From assembly GCA_003260075.1 (NCBI GenBank), contig QLIY01000832.1:1-64000 (forward strand): a stretch of DNA of 64,000 nucleotides. Reading direction: 5' to 3'. The notes below the pieces were generated by a model that was not told the origin of the DNA, ran no database searches, and saw only the letters and a list, made by a program, of their open reading frames with translations. The DNA comes from Phallusia mammillata. Lineage: Eukaryota > Chordata > Ascidiacea > Phlebobranchia > Ascidiidae. Below are positions 11,664 to 27,531 of this stretch, one piece after another (within the stretch, counting starts at the first letter, position 1; the number at the start of each line of letters is the position of its first letter). The position numbers were made by a program, and so were the translations under genes.

Positions 11664-13609
11664 AAAAGATATACGTCCGGATTTGAAATAAGAATGACTG
11701 CAAAAACAGGTTATTGGGTCATTATAGCTTTAATGCCACCAGCATTAGTCACCTTTTACTTTGTTTGTTCACGTTAAAGTATGAGAAATATACGGTGAAA
11801 CAGCTTTACAATCAGACATCGTTACAGCAAAAAATACTACAGCTGTCTACTATAGTACATCAAAATACATAATACATCCACAAGTTTTACTGTTGGGGTC
11901 TTGTATATTGTCGAGTCCAGTTTTGAAAAGCAACCATCTTATTACTACTATTGTAAAGAACTTGATTATTTTGTTACCTGTCAGCATATCAGATACGGAT
12001 AGGGAAAATCTAACGTAATCCATTTTCTTTCGCATAGTTTGGCTTGTAAAAACGCTGAGTTGAATGGAAACGTTGCCTAAAATGATCACAAAAAAGAGAA
12101 TAAAAGCCAAAATAACAATTAACATCCCGCTGGCAAAGCTACAACTCGGACATTGCGATATTGGAATGTCTTTGCAATAGTTGCGGGAATCGGAGTTACA
12201 AAATCCCGGTGCTCCACACATTTACTGATTGTTGTGTCCAGTTTGCATTGGTTGCGTTAAGGGCCGATGATGAAATTGCCAATTTTGCTGTTGCCATATT
12301 GTGCAGTACAATAAAGAAAACAATTCCAAACCTATTCAGTATTTCATCTGCAAAAAAGATTTTTTTTAAAACACTGGTCAAAAATTTTATCTATATTTTT
12401 CGTGACATTTATGTTATTTAAAAGTGTACGCATAAGATAAAGCCGTAATCGTCTCTGCTAAACAAGTCGAGAGTTAAACAAGAGTTAAGCACATTATCTA
12501 TTATCTTCTTCCAAATGATTAGTTGTGGAGCCAGACATTGATACAACCATCGCTATGTATTTAATTCCTGATCTGAAACATGGCGTTTATTTAGCTGACG
12601 AATCAACCTTTTTGTAGATACGTGGAATTCATAAACTTGTTGTACCAAAACGCCCTTTGCAGCGACCTTTTATTAAATTCCAACCCAAAACAACCAATAT
12701 ATCCCAGAAAGAGAAATTTGCTGCACATTNAAAAGATATACGTCCGGATTTGAAATAAGAATGACTGCAAAAACAGGTTATTGGGTCATTATAGCTTTAA
12801 TGCCACCAGCATTAGTCACCTTTTACTTTGTTTGTTCACGTTAAAGTATGAGAAATATACGGTGAAACAGCTTTACAATCAGACATCGTTACAGCAAAAA
12901 ATACTACAGCTGTCTACTATAGTACATCAAAATACATAATACATCCACAAGTTTTACTGTTGGGGTCTTGTATATTGTCGAGTCCAGTTTTGAAAAGCAA
13001 CCATCTTATTACTACTATTGTAAAGAACTTGATTATTTTGTTACCTGTCAGCATATCAGATACGGATAGGGAAAATCTAACGTAATCCATTTTCTTTCGC
13101 ATAGTTTGGCTTGTAAAAACGCTGAGTTGAATGGAAACGTTGCCTAAAATGATCACAAAAAAGAGAATAAAAGCCAAAATAACAATTAACATCCCGCTGG
13201 CAAAGCTACAACTCGGACATTGCGATATTGGAATGTCTTTGCAAAAGTTGCGGGAATCGGAGTTACAAAATCCCGGTGCTCCACACAGTACTACTGGTTG
13301 TTGTGTCCAGTTTGCATTGGTTGCGTTAAGGGCCGATGATGTAATTGCCATTTTTGCTGTTGCCATATTGTGTAGTACAATAAAGAAAACAATTCCAAAC
13401 CTATTTAGTATTTCATCTGCAAAAAAATTTTTTTAAAACACCAGTCAAAATGTTTAAAATACTGGTCAAAAATTTTATCTATATTTGTCGTGACATTTGT
13501 GTTATTTAAACATATACGCATAAGATCAAGCCGTAATCGTCTCTCCTAAACAAGTCGAGAGTTAAGCACATTATCTATTATCTTCTTCCAAAAGATTAGT
13601 TGTGGAGCC

Positions 13610-13642
<33 letters not shown>

Positions 13643-13830
13643 TTGATAAAACCATCGCTATGTTTTTAATTCCTGATCTGAAACATGGCGTTCATTTAGC
13701 TGACGAATCTATTTTTGTAGGTAATTGGAATTCATAAACTTGCTGTACCAAAACGCCCTTTGCAGCGACCTTTTATTAAATTCCAACCCAAAACAACCAA
13801 TATCCCAGAAAGAGAAATTTGCTGCACATT
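11664..13830. repeat. about 1.07-kb duplication joined by a single N at 12730
   Basis: 11664-12729 is repeated at 12731-13830 with few differences. The second copy has an extra C32 run at 13611-13642. Each copy carries a first exon of the GPCR family (11978-12297 and 13045-13366). The single unknown base at the join suggests two overlapping, unmerged contigs, probably two alleles, rather than two genomic loci. Confidence 0.8.
13045..13366 (-). CDS. GPCR exon 1, intact near-copy of gene C exon 1 (copy D)
   Basis: This is one exon of 322 nt, from the ATG at 13364-13366 to a GT donor after GATATGCTGACAG. It encodes an N-terminus with an N-glycosylation site (NATN) and the full Cys pattern C-x5-C-x7-C-x7-C-x2-C, then TM1 (ILGNVSIQ) and TM2 (LSVSDMLTG). 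It matches the broken exon of gene C almost base for base but keeps the frame, so it is either the good allele of C or the first exon of a separate gene D. No private exons 2-6 follow it before the next copy. The nearest downstream exons are those counted under gene C. Confidence 0.75.
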
Positions 13831-14195
13831 TATCAAAGTTTGACCTTTTGACCTACTATTAGACACATTAATTACAATAGCTTTTTGCAGACAAGTCATT
13901 TATGCCTTTTTAACCTATAATTCTTTTTTACTTTTTGCGGAAAGAAATGCATTTAGCATCTNAGTCTTTATCTAAATACATTAATACAATAAAACTGTCA
14001 TTTCAGAAATAGGCTATGTTTCAGAAAAAAAGGTGCAAAAAAATTTGCAGAAGATGACAATTAGATATAGAATGTTACATATAAAATTAAGTGACTTTAT
14101 CATTCATAGTAATTTGGAGTTTCCTTTGTAGGTTATAAGTTGCTAAGTGTAATGTAGTAAAAGAAAACATTTTAAACAGATTAAGTTAAACTCAC

Positions 14196-14714
14196 AAATT
14201 GATCCAGCATACGAAAAATACATAATAGTCAGAGTGCAAATAATTCTCATCTCTTGCTGATAAGATTGTGTGTTTTTCTGATTCTGATTCAAAGCTGCAG
14301 CCGATTCCTTCCGTTTAACTTTCAAGATGATAATTGTCGCCGGTATGATTATCATCTGAATAAAATTAAAACTGAAATAAATATACAACACTCAGAAGTT
14401 GATTGTGTCTTATGTTATGACCCGGTTTTATTGGTAATTGTAATATGAATTGCCCTTAATACTAAGTTTAATTTATAAAACGAACTTTTAGCAGCCAGAA
14501 AAATTCTCTAAAAATATTTTTTGTATTATATTTTTTTGGCAGAAAAAACAGCTTTAAACCAGTTTCCTATTTTTTTAGCTCACCACGCAGCCGTAAGGCA
14601 GGAGAACCGATAAAAACAAAAGCGGATTTGAATGTGCGTTGGTCCCAGGACGAGAAGGAAGAAAAACGAAAGCTGATTGAAAGTAATTATACGACACCGG
14701 AGTAATAGGAAAAG
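14196..14714 (-). pseudogene. stray duplicate of GPCR E exons 3 and 4
   Basis: Exon 3 (14584-14714: loop 2 and the start of TM5) and exon 4 (14196-14355: MIIIPATIII, basic loop 3, TM6) are intact, with the same splice sites as 16035-16165 and 15594-15753. They lie beyond the stop of gene E in transcription order, with no matching exons 1-2 or 5-6. The block 13963-14720 copies 15361-16180 and begins at a single N (13962), so this is most likely a misplaced alternative allele. Confidence 0.75.
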
Positions 14715-14857
14715 CTAAAAAGTAAAATGTGTTCCCTCTAAAAACATTAAATTTCCCACTAGTGGGAAATTTCCCACCGGTTAAGAACCACTGAACTAGC
14801 CTATTACTACTTTTGCTAGATAGAAAACATATACAACATGTAAAGTTATTTACGAGA

Positions 14858-14863
14858 TTTATT
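14858..14863 (-). terminator. poly(A) signal AATAAA of GPCR E
   Basis: AATAAA on the minus strand lies about 16 nt past the stop at 14879-14881. The surrounding 3' flank is also similar to that of gene C. Confidence 0.55.
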
Positions 14864-14878
14864 AGAAACAGTTTCCGG

Positions 14879-17824
<2,946 letters not shown>

Positions 17825-20800
17825 GACGTTCAGTACAATTAGGAAAACAATATTTATTAAACTCAACCTGCAAAAAAAATACGTTTTAGTTGCAAATTGA
17901 TTGTCAGGAATCATACTTATTAAAAATATATCTTTTCAAATTGAGTTAATCAAAAGTACACAAAGAAATAAATAGCCATGGGCTGAAGTTTAGGAGACTC
18001 AATAACTTGAGATAAAACGTTCGCTTTCTATCTAATCCATAAAATAAACCACACACAAAAAAGAAGCTATTACTTCATGTAGTAACTTTACACTATAAAG
18101 CATCGGTGGTATAGCCTGTATCACAATCAACATACAATTTTTATGCTGACAAAAGATTTATTAATCTCAACACCTGCTTTTTTCTGGGCGTGTAACTGGC
18201 GATTAAAACAAACAACATGTTAGATTTTCTAATTTTAATACCTTTTATTGCTCTCTGAGGACACTGAAGATGTTTTTTTAGCAAAATGTATTTGTTCTTT
18301 ATAAGATTGTTTGATTTTAACCTGGAAATCCCCCCCCCCACAGACAAAAGAAGCAATTACTTCCTGTAGTAACTTGACACAAACAACATAATAAAGCATT
18401 GGTGGCAGCCTGACAATGGATTTATTAACCTCAACACATGTTTGTTTTGGGTGGCAACTGGCGATTAAACCAAATAACGTGTTAGCTTTTTCTAATTTTA
18501 ATCTCTGTTATTGCTCTCTATAGACACGGAAGGTGCTTTTTAGCATATATATTTGTTCTTTGTAAGATTGGCAACTGATTTTAACCTGGAAAAAAAAGAT
18601 TTCCCAAACTTGTGATATTTATAATGAAAGGTGGAAATCGTTCCAGCAATAACATGTTTGAATGAAATTTAAGAACTTTATTTTTTTACGTTACTTCTAC
18701 GGCTGACAATAACAACTTGAGTTTCTGTTCAAGTTAAATTAAGGTTTATCTTAGAAAATCTTTCAAGTAGTTTATAATGTTAACCTGAAGACAAAGAAAA
18801 ATGTAGTCTTTAGATCCATAAAAAACACAATATACTACAGCTGTTAGACAACTTATTCATCAATAAAATATTCGCCTATATTTATAAATGTTTTTATTTT
18901 CCGTCGGAAGAAATGCACTCAGCATCTTATATATATTATACACTCTTTGATTTCATCTCCAATAAACACATGTGTAGACTTGCTTACTTAAAGTTAAAAT
19001 GGTAACCATCAATAGAAAAACAACCACCTATACATTTACACGTAAGTTCAATCGGCTTCTTATGACTGATGTGTAACTCCACGCTTTACTGATATCATGG
19101 CCATCTCGATAAAGAATATTACCCTAATTCCTAACAAACAAAGTATGTGGCTTGCATTTACCACAGTTTTCATCATTGATTGATCCTCGACATCCGGTAT
19201 TCGCACGGGAAGTGTGCAGTCAAATTACATCAAACACGTGTTTGTAGTCATAGACTAATGTTATGTGTGAATACACATATTAAATACATATATAACTAAT
19301 GTTATGTGTGAATACATATATTAGACGTGGTGATACTGTAATGTTGACATTGAAACTCATACACCCCTTTATGTGAAGTGATTGGACAACAAAGTTTGTG
19401 ACTTTGGTTGGTCCGTCAAAAATCTATCAAACAAGATGACAAACAATTATGATGCAGCAAAGAAAAAACAAATTCGTGTTTTTACTGCAAATCAGCTTAA
19501 CAGTTGTTTCAATTCAGTCTTAAATGAATTTTGCTCCGCGCATCTTTTCATGAAATTTAAACCCAGGTAGTACGAATTTTTGATGAAATAGTGTTCGTAT
19601 GTGTGTTGGGTGCCTCGGAAAATTTATGAGTTGCACTCGTGTTTTTATACAGCGCCGACTTGACGAAAAGTCTGGCCACGCAACGTCGCTAAAGAGCAAC
19701 AGTTAAAATCTTTGCAACAATAAGAAAATCAAAAACAAGTTTTACCGAAACATTTTTCACGATAATAGTCGTGTGTAATCGTGTGTAATTCCTTTTTACA
19801 AATTATCTTTGCTTATTTAATTACTTTTTAAAAAAGTAGTGAGTTTAATTGCCCTTTTCTGCTTTGCATTAAACGTTTTAATCACTATTTTTGAAAGTGT
19901 TCAAACCCCCTTTGATTGAGAAACTAGCAAGTGGTTTAATCAGTTTATTTAACTTTGAACCGCATATTTATTACCAAAAAAGCATTAATTGTCCAGGTTA
20001 GATAACAAAGATAGGTGAATAAATTTCTCTTGTAGCTGTATTTTTCTTGCCAATAAGTTTATTCTCCAGGGCCTGTTCAGTACTGCAAACGCCGACCAGC
20101 CGATGATGAGTACTAATTGCTCAACAACCACTCTATAACAATCATTTTAGTTAAATTAGGATTTTTTTTGCTTCTTTATACTTAAAACAAAGATAGTAGT
20201 AGGGAAACTTTACAGGGATCTAAAAATCTTATCCAGTAAACAAGGGTATCCGGTGACGTTTATATGACGTCAGCAAATATTTGCACGTAGGTGAGCCATC
20301 AAAACAGGTACAGCCAAAGTACAAAGTGGAAGTTAGTTAAATTTCCCAAAGGGTCTGATTTAAAAAAAAAACGTTGTTTACGTGACTGCCTGCCGTAGAT
20401 CATTCACCAACAATGAACAGCTGTAAACAAAAGTTCCTAAAACGTGTTTTTTGACGTAATTAGCCCTACGCAATTGGAAAGTTAGGTCTGAAATAGAAGT
20501 TCCGTTTACCGAAAAAAAAAACCATCGCTCATCTCAAAACGATTGAGTTCTGGTTACAGACGGCAAAACATCGGTTAAAACCCTAACCCACTAGAGCAAA
20601 TCCAGGCCGGGGTATTTCCACGACTAAACGAAGACTAAATCAGAGCATAGGTGGATTTCGACCTTATCGCGTCACGTAGGTTAAACACGGATTTATTGCG
20701 GACAAAAATAGTTTGGGTTGAAAGAATGACTGACGTTGAATCAACAAATGCTCCAGCTTCCAAGTTTTCTAGGGGATTTTACTTGTTTTCTGGCGATAAG

Positions 20801-22367
20801 GGTTTCAGGGACCTTCTTTAGGGAGAGAGAATTGGTTTCATATACATTCCAATGTGGTGTAATTGATAACAAAATTTACATACAATCTCTGGAACTCTCG
20901 ATTACTTTCGTCCACTTTCCCGGGATGGTTGGTTTAATCGACTATCCCGAAGGGTTTTAGAATATTTGTTTAGTATACGCAGACACTTGATTGAATAATT
21001 AAGCTATGCATTTGCATTCTGGAAGCTCTGTTTGCTTTCGAAACGTTCATTGGTCTAAATTACCTGTGACGTGCCAAACCAGTGAGAGAATTACGAGTGT
21101 GTCGTAAAATATATTCTATTTTTGCATGGAAATAATAGCATGCTTTAAAACTTGAAGATTCAGGTGATCATAACAATATCGAGTGTGTAAACCCTCCTTG
21201 TAAACCCAGGTATAAAATTAACGTCATTGGTATAACGTTTGAATCAGGTCAGAATGCCATATGATTTTTAGCCTTGCTAGGGCGACAAAACACACCAATT
21301 TGAAATACGAACTTGCTGTGGTGTTCGAACTGACAACTTTATTGTGTACAATCGAAAGCTCCTCCATGACCGACACATATGTTATGTAAAGTTTTTACGA
21401 TATAATTTATTTTGAAAAACATTTGGATTGTTTTTAGCTTTAGTGATTATCAACGAGGTAGTCTTAAATAAAAACGTCAGTAAAACCGCCTTACTAAGAT
21501 AAAAATGAATAGTTTGGCGTTTGGAAAGAACCTGGTGGGTAAAGCAGTGTGGTGGAATCTATTCTTCGAATTCTTTTTTCAAATTCTTAAAAAAGCTGCC
21601 AGGTAGGTTTTATTGACAAACTAACGCCAACTGTAGGTTCCGACGACGATGTAACAAATTCTTAGTACAACCAGGTGGAAAACAACAGCGATTGCTTAAC
21701 ATTGTGCAAACGACTGTCGCAAGTTTGTGACTCACAGGCAAATCAACTCGAAAATAGGAAAACCCCTTGAAAAGACGACGCCGCGAAAGGGGGTCGTAAC
21801 TTTATGTCACGAGGCGTGATCGTAAATTATAAAACATTGTTTTACAAAGCCTAATAACGCGGTACTTCAACTTTAAAGACTCTCACAAGGGTTTTTGTTT
21901 AACGCTCGTTTCATGGGCCACGTATGCAATAGGCCTACAACGCTTTACGCTAGCTTTTATAAATCCACACAACTTTTTGTTACGGAGTGTTAAAAGTTTA
22001 AACGTCAATTACCAGAAGCTTTCTCACGCAAAATGTACAACTGTACTTTAATACTGTGTTATGCATTCAACGTTTTTTTATTACTGACGACTACTAATTT
22101 GATTTAATGTGAAAAATCACCACGAATGTTTTCGTACGTGACCTCGATGTGCAATAGGTAGGGTGGTTTGACTTTTTTCCCAATCGATCCAGCGGTAACT
22201 CTAAAATAACCAAATTTATTTAGCGGGCTGTGATTGGTAGTTGCTCGGCACGTGATTTCGCGTGGGACTGACGTCAAAAATTAGGGCCGGTTTCAAGTGA
22301 GAAAGAGCCAGAAAAGAACCAAGGAAAAACCCGCCCCCTAAACTCTGTCGAAATTCGCCTCGATCAG
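17825..22367. other. non-coding region between GPCR E and the aldolase gene
   Basis: No convincing exon on either strand. A diverged duplication lies at about 18050-18590 around C10 (18330-18339). A short tandem pair TAATGTTATGTGTGAATAC occurs near 19258 and 19300. The regulatory region of the aldolase gene should be in the right part. Confidence 0.5.
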
Positions 22368-22374
22368 TATAAAT
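22368..22374 (+). promoter_or_regulatory. TATA box of the aldolase-domain gene
   Basis: TATAAAT lies about 30 bp before a likely start region (near 22398) and a short leader ending at a good donor, CTTG/GTGAGA, at 22418/22419. A GC-rich stretch and CGTGATTTCGCGTG-like sequence lie just upstream. The leader would splice to the exon carrying the ATG at 23211. The start site itself is inferred. Confidence 0.55.
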
Positions 22375-23210
22375 GGAGGTGTCTTTGTCAGACTACACAC
22401 CGAGCAACGCCGTGCTTGGTGAGACATATTCGATTTTACCGGAGGTGTGAATGTTATAATGTGGTATACGGTTATTTGAATATATCCGGTTTATCTGTTA
22501 ACATGAGTTTTGGACATTGCGGTTTAACATTGATGCGAAAATTAGTCGATAATGATGGTTGGTAAAAAGAGTACCCTATAATGTTACTCGCTGAGTGTGT
22601 ACCACATTTAAAGCAATGTACAATGCAAAATACGACTCTTTTATCGTGTGGCGAGTTGCGTTAAGTCACAAAAATCTATATACACATAATCGTGTGGCGA
22701 GTTGCGTTAACTCTATTAGGTTACAAAAACGAGTACAACGCATTAATACTCACTAGGTTTTCTTGTCGAGTACTAACGGTGTTATTTTACTTGATATATA
22801 CTACGCATTTAAAAATCTACTTTATTGAAAAACTGGTTTCTGACGCTTCTTAAAAAATGTACTGTTTTTTAAACTTCGAAGTGTTTGCTTCATACCACTA
22901 AACAGTCGCTTAAAGATCTGTTTATTATAAACGCTATCATGCCAAAATTATCAAACTTTTTGATGCTTAGTGATGTCGTCAGTGTTGCAGTGGGGTTAAA
23001 TAACGTATGATCTATTGTTTTGTAAGTCTATTTTATTGCTAACGACTGCTTGAGTAATGACCAAAATGTATACAAAACACGTATCACTGTTACCGACCAC
23101 ATAGAAAAATATAATTGTCACAATCAATATCCACTTTGACTTTGCAGATAAAGTCTAAAATCTTAGAAGGTTTATAGTAAACAGTAAAATAACATTTTTC
23201 AAACACTGCT

Positions 23211-26200
23211 ATGGCACCCGGCTCAGAACCAAGTAGCATCAAACTCTTCAACGCACCGAAGATAAAAGACAATGCGACAGTGCGGAAAGAACTCGCGCAA
23301 GCCTGTCGCGCTCTCGACTGGTAAGATTTAGTTTGTGTGTAAGCCAATAAGTCTACATAGATTTAATTGCTTAATAGTGCTTGGTTTTGTTTAGAGTTTG
23401 TAAAATGCCGGCAGTGGTCAGTTGACAGTTTTTTTTAGAATACCAATTTTTTATTGGGTTTGTAATTTGTTGCAAAGATTGAACTTATGTAAACAATTAC
23501 AACGTTTAGGTACAGAATAGGTGTAAACGACGGAATCTTCAATCATGTTTCTGCATTGGCTCGCGCAAGAGAAGGAAATGGAAATGTGATTTTGCTTGTG
23601 CCTTACGGGGTACTGTGGAAAGGTAAGCAGTGTTTTGTACATTCTTGTGTTACAGCATGTGTGTTTTATTCATTCAGATTGGAATATAAAACACATATGC
23701 ACTAACTAGGACAACAACTAGTTTTGCTATTAGCGTGTCTGTTTAAAAGCATTAGTCTTAATTAAACGATCAAATGCGAATTCTCGCGTAAAGATCAATT
23801 GCGAAAAGTTTACAACGCTGTTAAAATAATTGGTCGCGCAAGGAAGGTAGTAAATTTCACAAGCTAACAGTCTCACCACAAGTTGTAACGTTAGTGTTAG
23901 CGGGCAAACAAATATGAAATGCCTATCAACTTCAGGTCTATGTGATAGTTGTTAATTGCTTAACCCAGTGCTTTCAAAAATGTTTTACGATCAAATAAGT
24001 TTTTGAATGCGTAAACCCAATTACCCTAACCGACTCTTATGTAGCGCCCATAGCAATAAACACAAGTACAAACAACGAGAAGAATTGAAACCTGGTAAAT
24101 ATAGCCTATTTCGAATTTAAGTAAAGCAGCATGAATGGGGGCAAATAAAATTTGTCGTGTGGTTTACCTTGATCGCTTGGCCCGCGCACTATACTTTTAT
24201 AATCACTTGTTTAACCAGCAATTAATATTTATCACATGAACAAGATGTGAGTTTCATATTTAACACTAAGCACTACAAAATTTTGGTAACTCAGCCGATA
24301 TTCAAACACTTATGATAAAGCTTCCTAGCCAAATATGTTACAACAGGAGTATGTAATCCCTGGCACGCGTGACAAGGTTGCATTTTTTCGCTTTTTGCTC
24401 ATTCAAATCCAGCCTATACGCACAAACTGTATGCTTTCTGTTTACTATTGATACCAAGTGGTACAAACCATTATTACTCAAAAAACGTTGGCACGCAAAG
24501 TCATTACCACNGAAATTCTATCAGCAATGAAGAAAAGATATGTAAATAAAATTTTGGTTCTCATTTTCATTCAGTATTCGACGGGACAAACAAAGAGTAA
24601 GTAGCCTACTAGCGTTGTTTTAATGATGTAAAATAGTCTCAGCATGAAAGCTCCATCAAATGTATGTTTTATATGTAAAAAGCATCAAGCCAAAAAAATA
24701 AACGGCAGACAGTGCAAACTGTTTTGACCAATAAGGTCTAGGTCAGTGGTCGGCCACCGCCGGTCCGCGGCCCGGTACCTGTCCGCCAGCAGTTCGTTAC
24801 CGGGCCGTATACCTTTTTCAGGTTAAATGCTGTGAAGCATTTTGCCCATGTACCCGGGGGGTGATAAACTAATTTAAGCGTTTTTATTGCCAAATATTTG
24901 AAGTTTTTTGAAGACCGGTCCGCGATAAAATTTTAGTTTCAAAAACGGTCCGCAGTGCAAAAACGGTTGCCGAGCACTACATTACATTCTTACATCGTTT
25001 AGACGTGACAGCAGAATGTTTGGTGGCCATCGACACAGAGACGGGAAAAGTGGTCGAGGGCAAAGCTCATCTTACCAAAACCGACATTGGACTGCATCTT
25101 ACAACTTATCGGAGACGGCCAGAATGTACCGCGGTTTTTCATTGTCACCCGACATACGCAACTACCCTATGTAAGTGTCGTTGTGATGATTTATCTTGCT
25201 TTAAAATACTGTTGTATACAAAGTCGTGTTGGTAACTAGCAATGTAAAAAAGTATTGCGACTTTTTGGAATCAAATATAGAGCTCTTTCTGGCCATCGTA
25301 TTTGATACCGACGTTTCGACGTCATATACAGGTCGCCTTCATCGGGATAAATAACACTGAATGACTTGTTGCAATGTTACGTCTCTTATTATGCCGATAT
25401 TTAAATTGTTTAAGGTTTGTGAGACAGTTTAGCGGTTATAACATAAAGGTGAAAGGTCAACTGTTAAATCCAATACGAATGAAAATCATCAAAATTAAAC
25501 TAGTAATTTTTGGTATGTGGAGAAAACATGGTAAAAGAGTGGTTGCGTAAACCATTACAAACACGCCAAACGACACGATTTTCTCTCTTTATTTACGGTT
25601 CCATCACAATGAATTCCAGCCATTTCCACGAAACAGCTTTACTAAATCTAAGTTAAACATTCAATACAATAGTCCTAAAATTAATCAAACGCACAATGTC
25701 CTAGAAAGTCCGCTCAAAACCCCACGCAATATAAGTGCAATTCAAGGTTGCTTGGAAAATCACCTTTTTTTCAAAATTATTGTGCACACATTCAAAATTC
25801 GTTAGGAAACAGTTGAATCTATACTCAACAGGTTGTCTGGAGGATTTTGAAGTCAGATGCATTAGCGTGAGCTGCATAGAAATCATTAACGAGATTTCGT
25901 ACGATCGAGGCTTCAGTGATGCCAGCAAAGATTATGGTCGTGAATTTGACCGTTGGTTCGACAAACTAGGAAGTGAGTAGAATTGATGTGTTATTTACCT
26001 TGAGCTTATCAACCTTTTAGTGACTTAGGGTCCTGTTTTTTTCTGTGTACTTGTAAAATGTTTAAGGCTACTAAGTTTTATATCACCGTAAAATATTTTT
26101 GTCTGTTTTACCGCACGATTTGATGGTTTGCCATTGAATATTGAGTTTTTCGGAAAGAAATGTCTATCTTGCTAAAATGCGTACTAAAATGATATTTGTA

Positions 26201-27451
26201 TTTTTGCAAATTCACTATTCTCGTATTAATTTTTAATTCAAAACCAAAAGCGCTGGATTTTAATTAATGGCATGTGACTGGTTTTCTTTTAATGTAATCC
26301 ACGTAACCCAGAACAATTGTTTAAATTTCAATATACAGTAAGCAAGGTTTACTTACAAATGTATTATTTTACAAAACAATATTTAAAACATTGTATTGTT
26401 TTCTTAGACAACAACCGTATCCTAATGATGGGCAACCACGGTGTAATGACCATTGGCGGTTCAGTGGCAAAGTCATTTGACCTGATGGTGGCACTGGAAC
26501 AGGCATGCCAAACCCAAGTAAGTCGTAATCTCAATTTCATAATTTTCGCAATACGTTTACAACCTTTACACATGATCTCACTGGGTCCTATCAGAAACAT
26601 ATTTCGTATTTACTTTAACGTTAAGGTGAACTTATACAGAACACAGCGTCATGTCAAAACCCCCCCCCCCCAGTGGCAAAGTCATTTGACCTGATGGTGG
26701 CACTGGAACAGGCATGCCGAACCCAAGTAAGCCGAAATGTCTATTTCATATACTTACAATATACATTTACAACCTTTACACATGTTCTCACTGGGTCCTA
26801 TCATAAACAAATTTCGTATTTACTTTAACGTTCCCCCCCCCCTTGTTATTGAGGCTCATTAGCCGCAACCAGTGAAGTAAATTTACAGACTTCGACGCTA
26901 ACTTTAAACTGGACCAATCAATACGTTCTAAAACAGAAAACACTGTTTCGTGCCCCCCCCCCCAATGCCAGTTTGGAAGTGAGTAATCGCGTTGAAATTT
27001 AACGACCACATTATATCTCGCCAATTGTCAATATTTGCCTTATGTGGTCAGTGTTTGCGACTCGACAAGTTTTTTGTTTGCTGGACAAACTAATTTGGAC
27101 AACAGGAGTGAGTAAAGTTAAGCTTTAACAGCTGTTTATTCTGTATCCAATTGTTATTGAGGCTCATTAGCCGCAACCAGTGAAGTAAATTTACAGACGT
27201 CGACGCTAACTTTAAACTGGACCAATCAACACGTTCTAAAACAGAAGACACTGTTTCGTGTGAATTTGTTCATGTTGTTGTTTAATGTTCGTTTTTGTAT
27301 CTAGTTTAGAGCTGTAAGTCGGTCCTGACTTAACGGGTCTGCTTCGGGCCTGGTAAATAGGTAGTTGCAGGACATAACCTAATGCCCAACAGTCCGAAAA
27401 AGTCTAGTTCAGGCGATTGTCTGTTATTGTCCATTGTATATGTATTCTTTA

Positions 27452-27531
<80 letters not shown>

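Larger units (their letters stand above)
8406..12297 (-). pseudogene. GPCR gene C, six exons, two frameshifts
   Basis: The exon layout is that of gene B: 11978-12297, 11344-11634, 10083-10221, 9704-9863, 9193-9295 and 8406-8577. The domains follow in order: TM1-2, TM3-loop2-TM4 (FRLVAVTHPLKY), loop2/TM5, TM5-TM6 (MIIIPATIII), TM6-TM7, and the TM7 end (MVNVVVYAARDKRFR) with a Gln/Thr-rich tail. Two faults break the frame. Exon 1 lacks 2 nt near 12219 compared with the almost identical exon at 13045-13366, so the Cys-rich segment is read out of frame. Exon 3 has an A9 run (T9 in the sense strand) where ten would restore the conserved SILLPYSCV ending. The second fault could be a homopolymer base-call error. 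The first looks like a true small deletion, or a null allele. Intron 2 holds a MITE and the N gap. A G11-punctuated duplication lies in the last intron. Confidence 0.75.

Noticed and set aside
24574..24596. Possible mini-exon in the aldolase gene (acceptor TTCAG, donor GTAAGT)
   Set aside because: It would break the phase with the next exon. Direct joining gives the conserved GVLWKDVTAECL.
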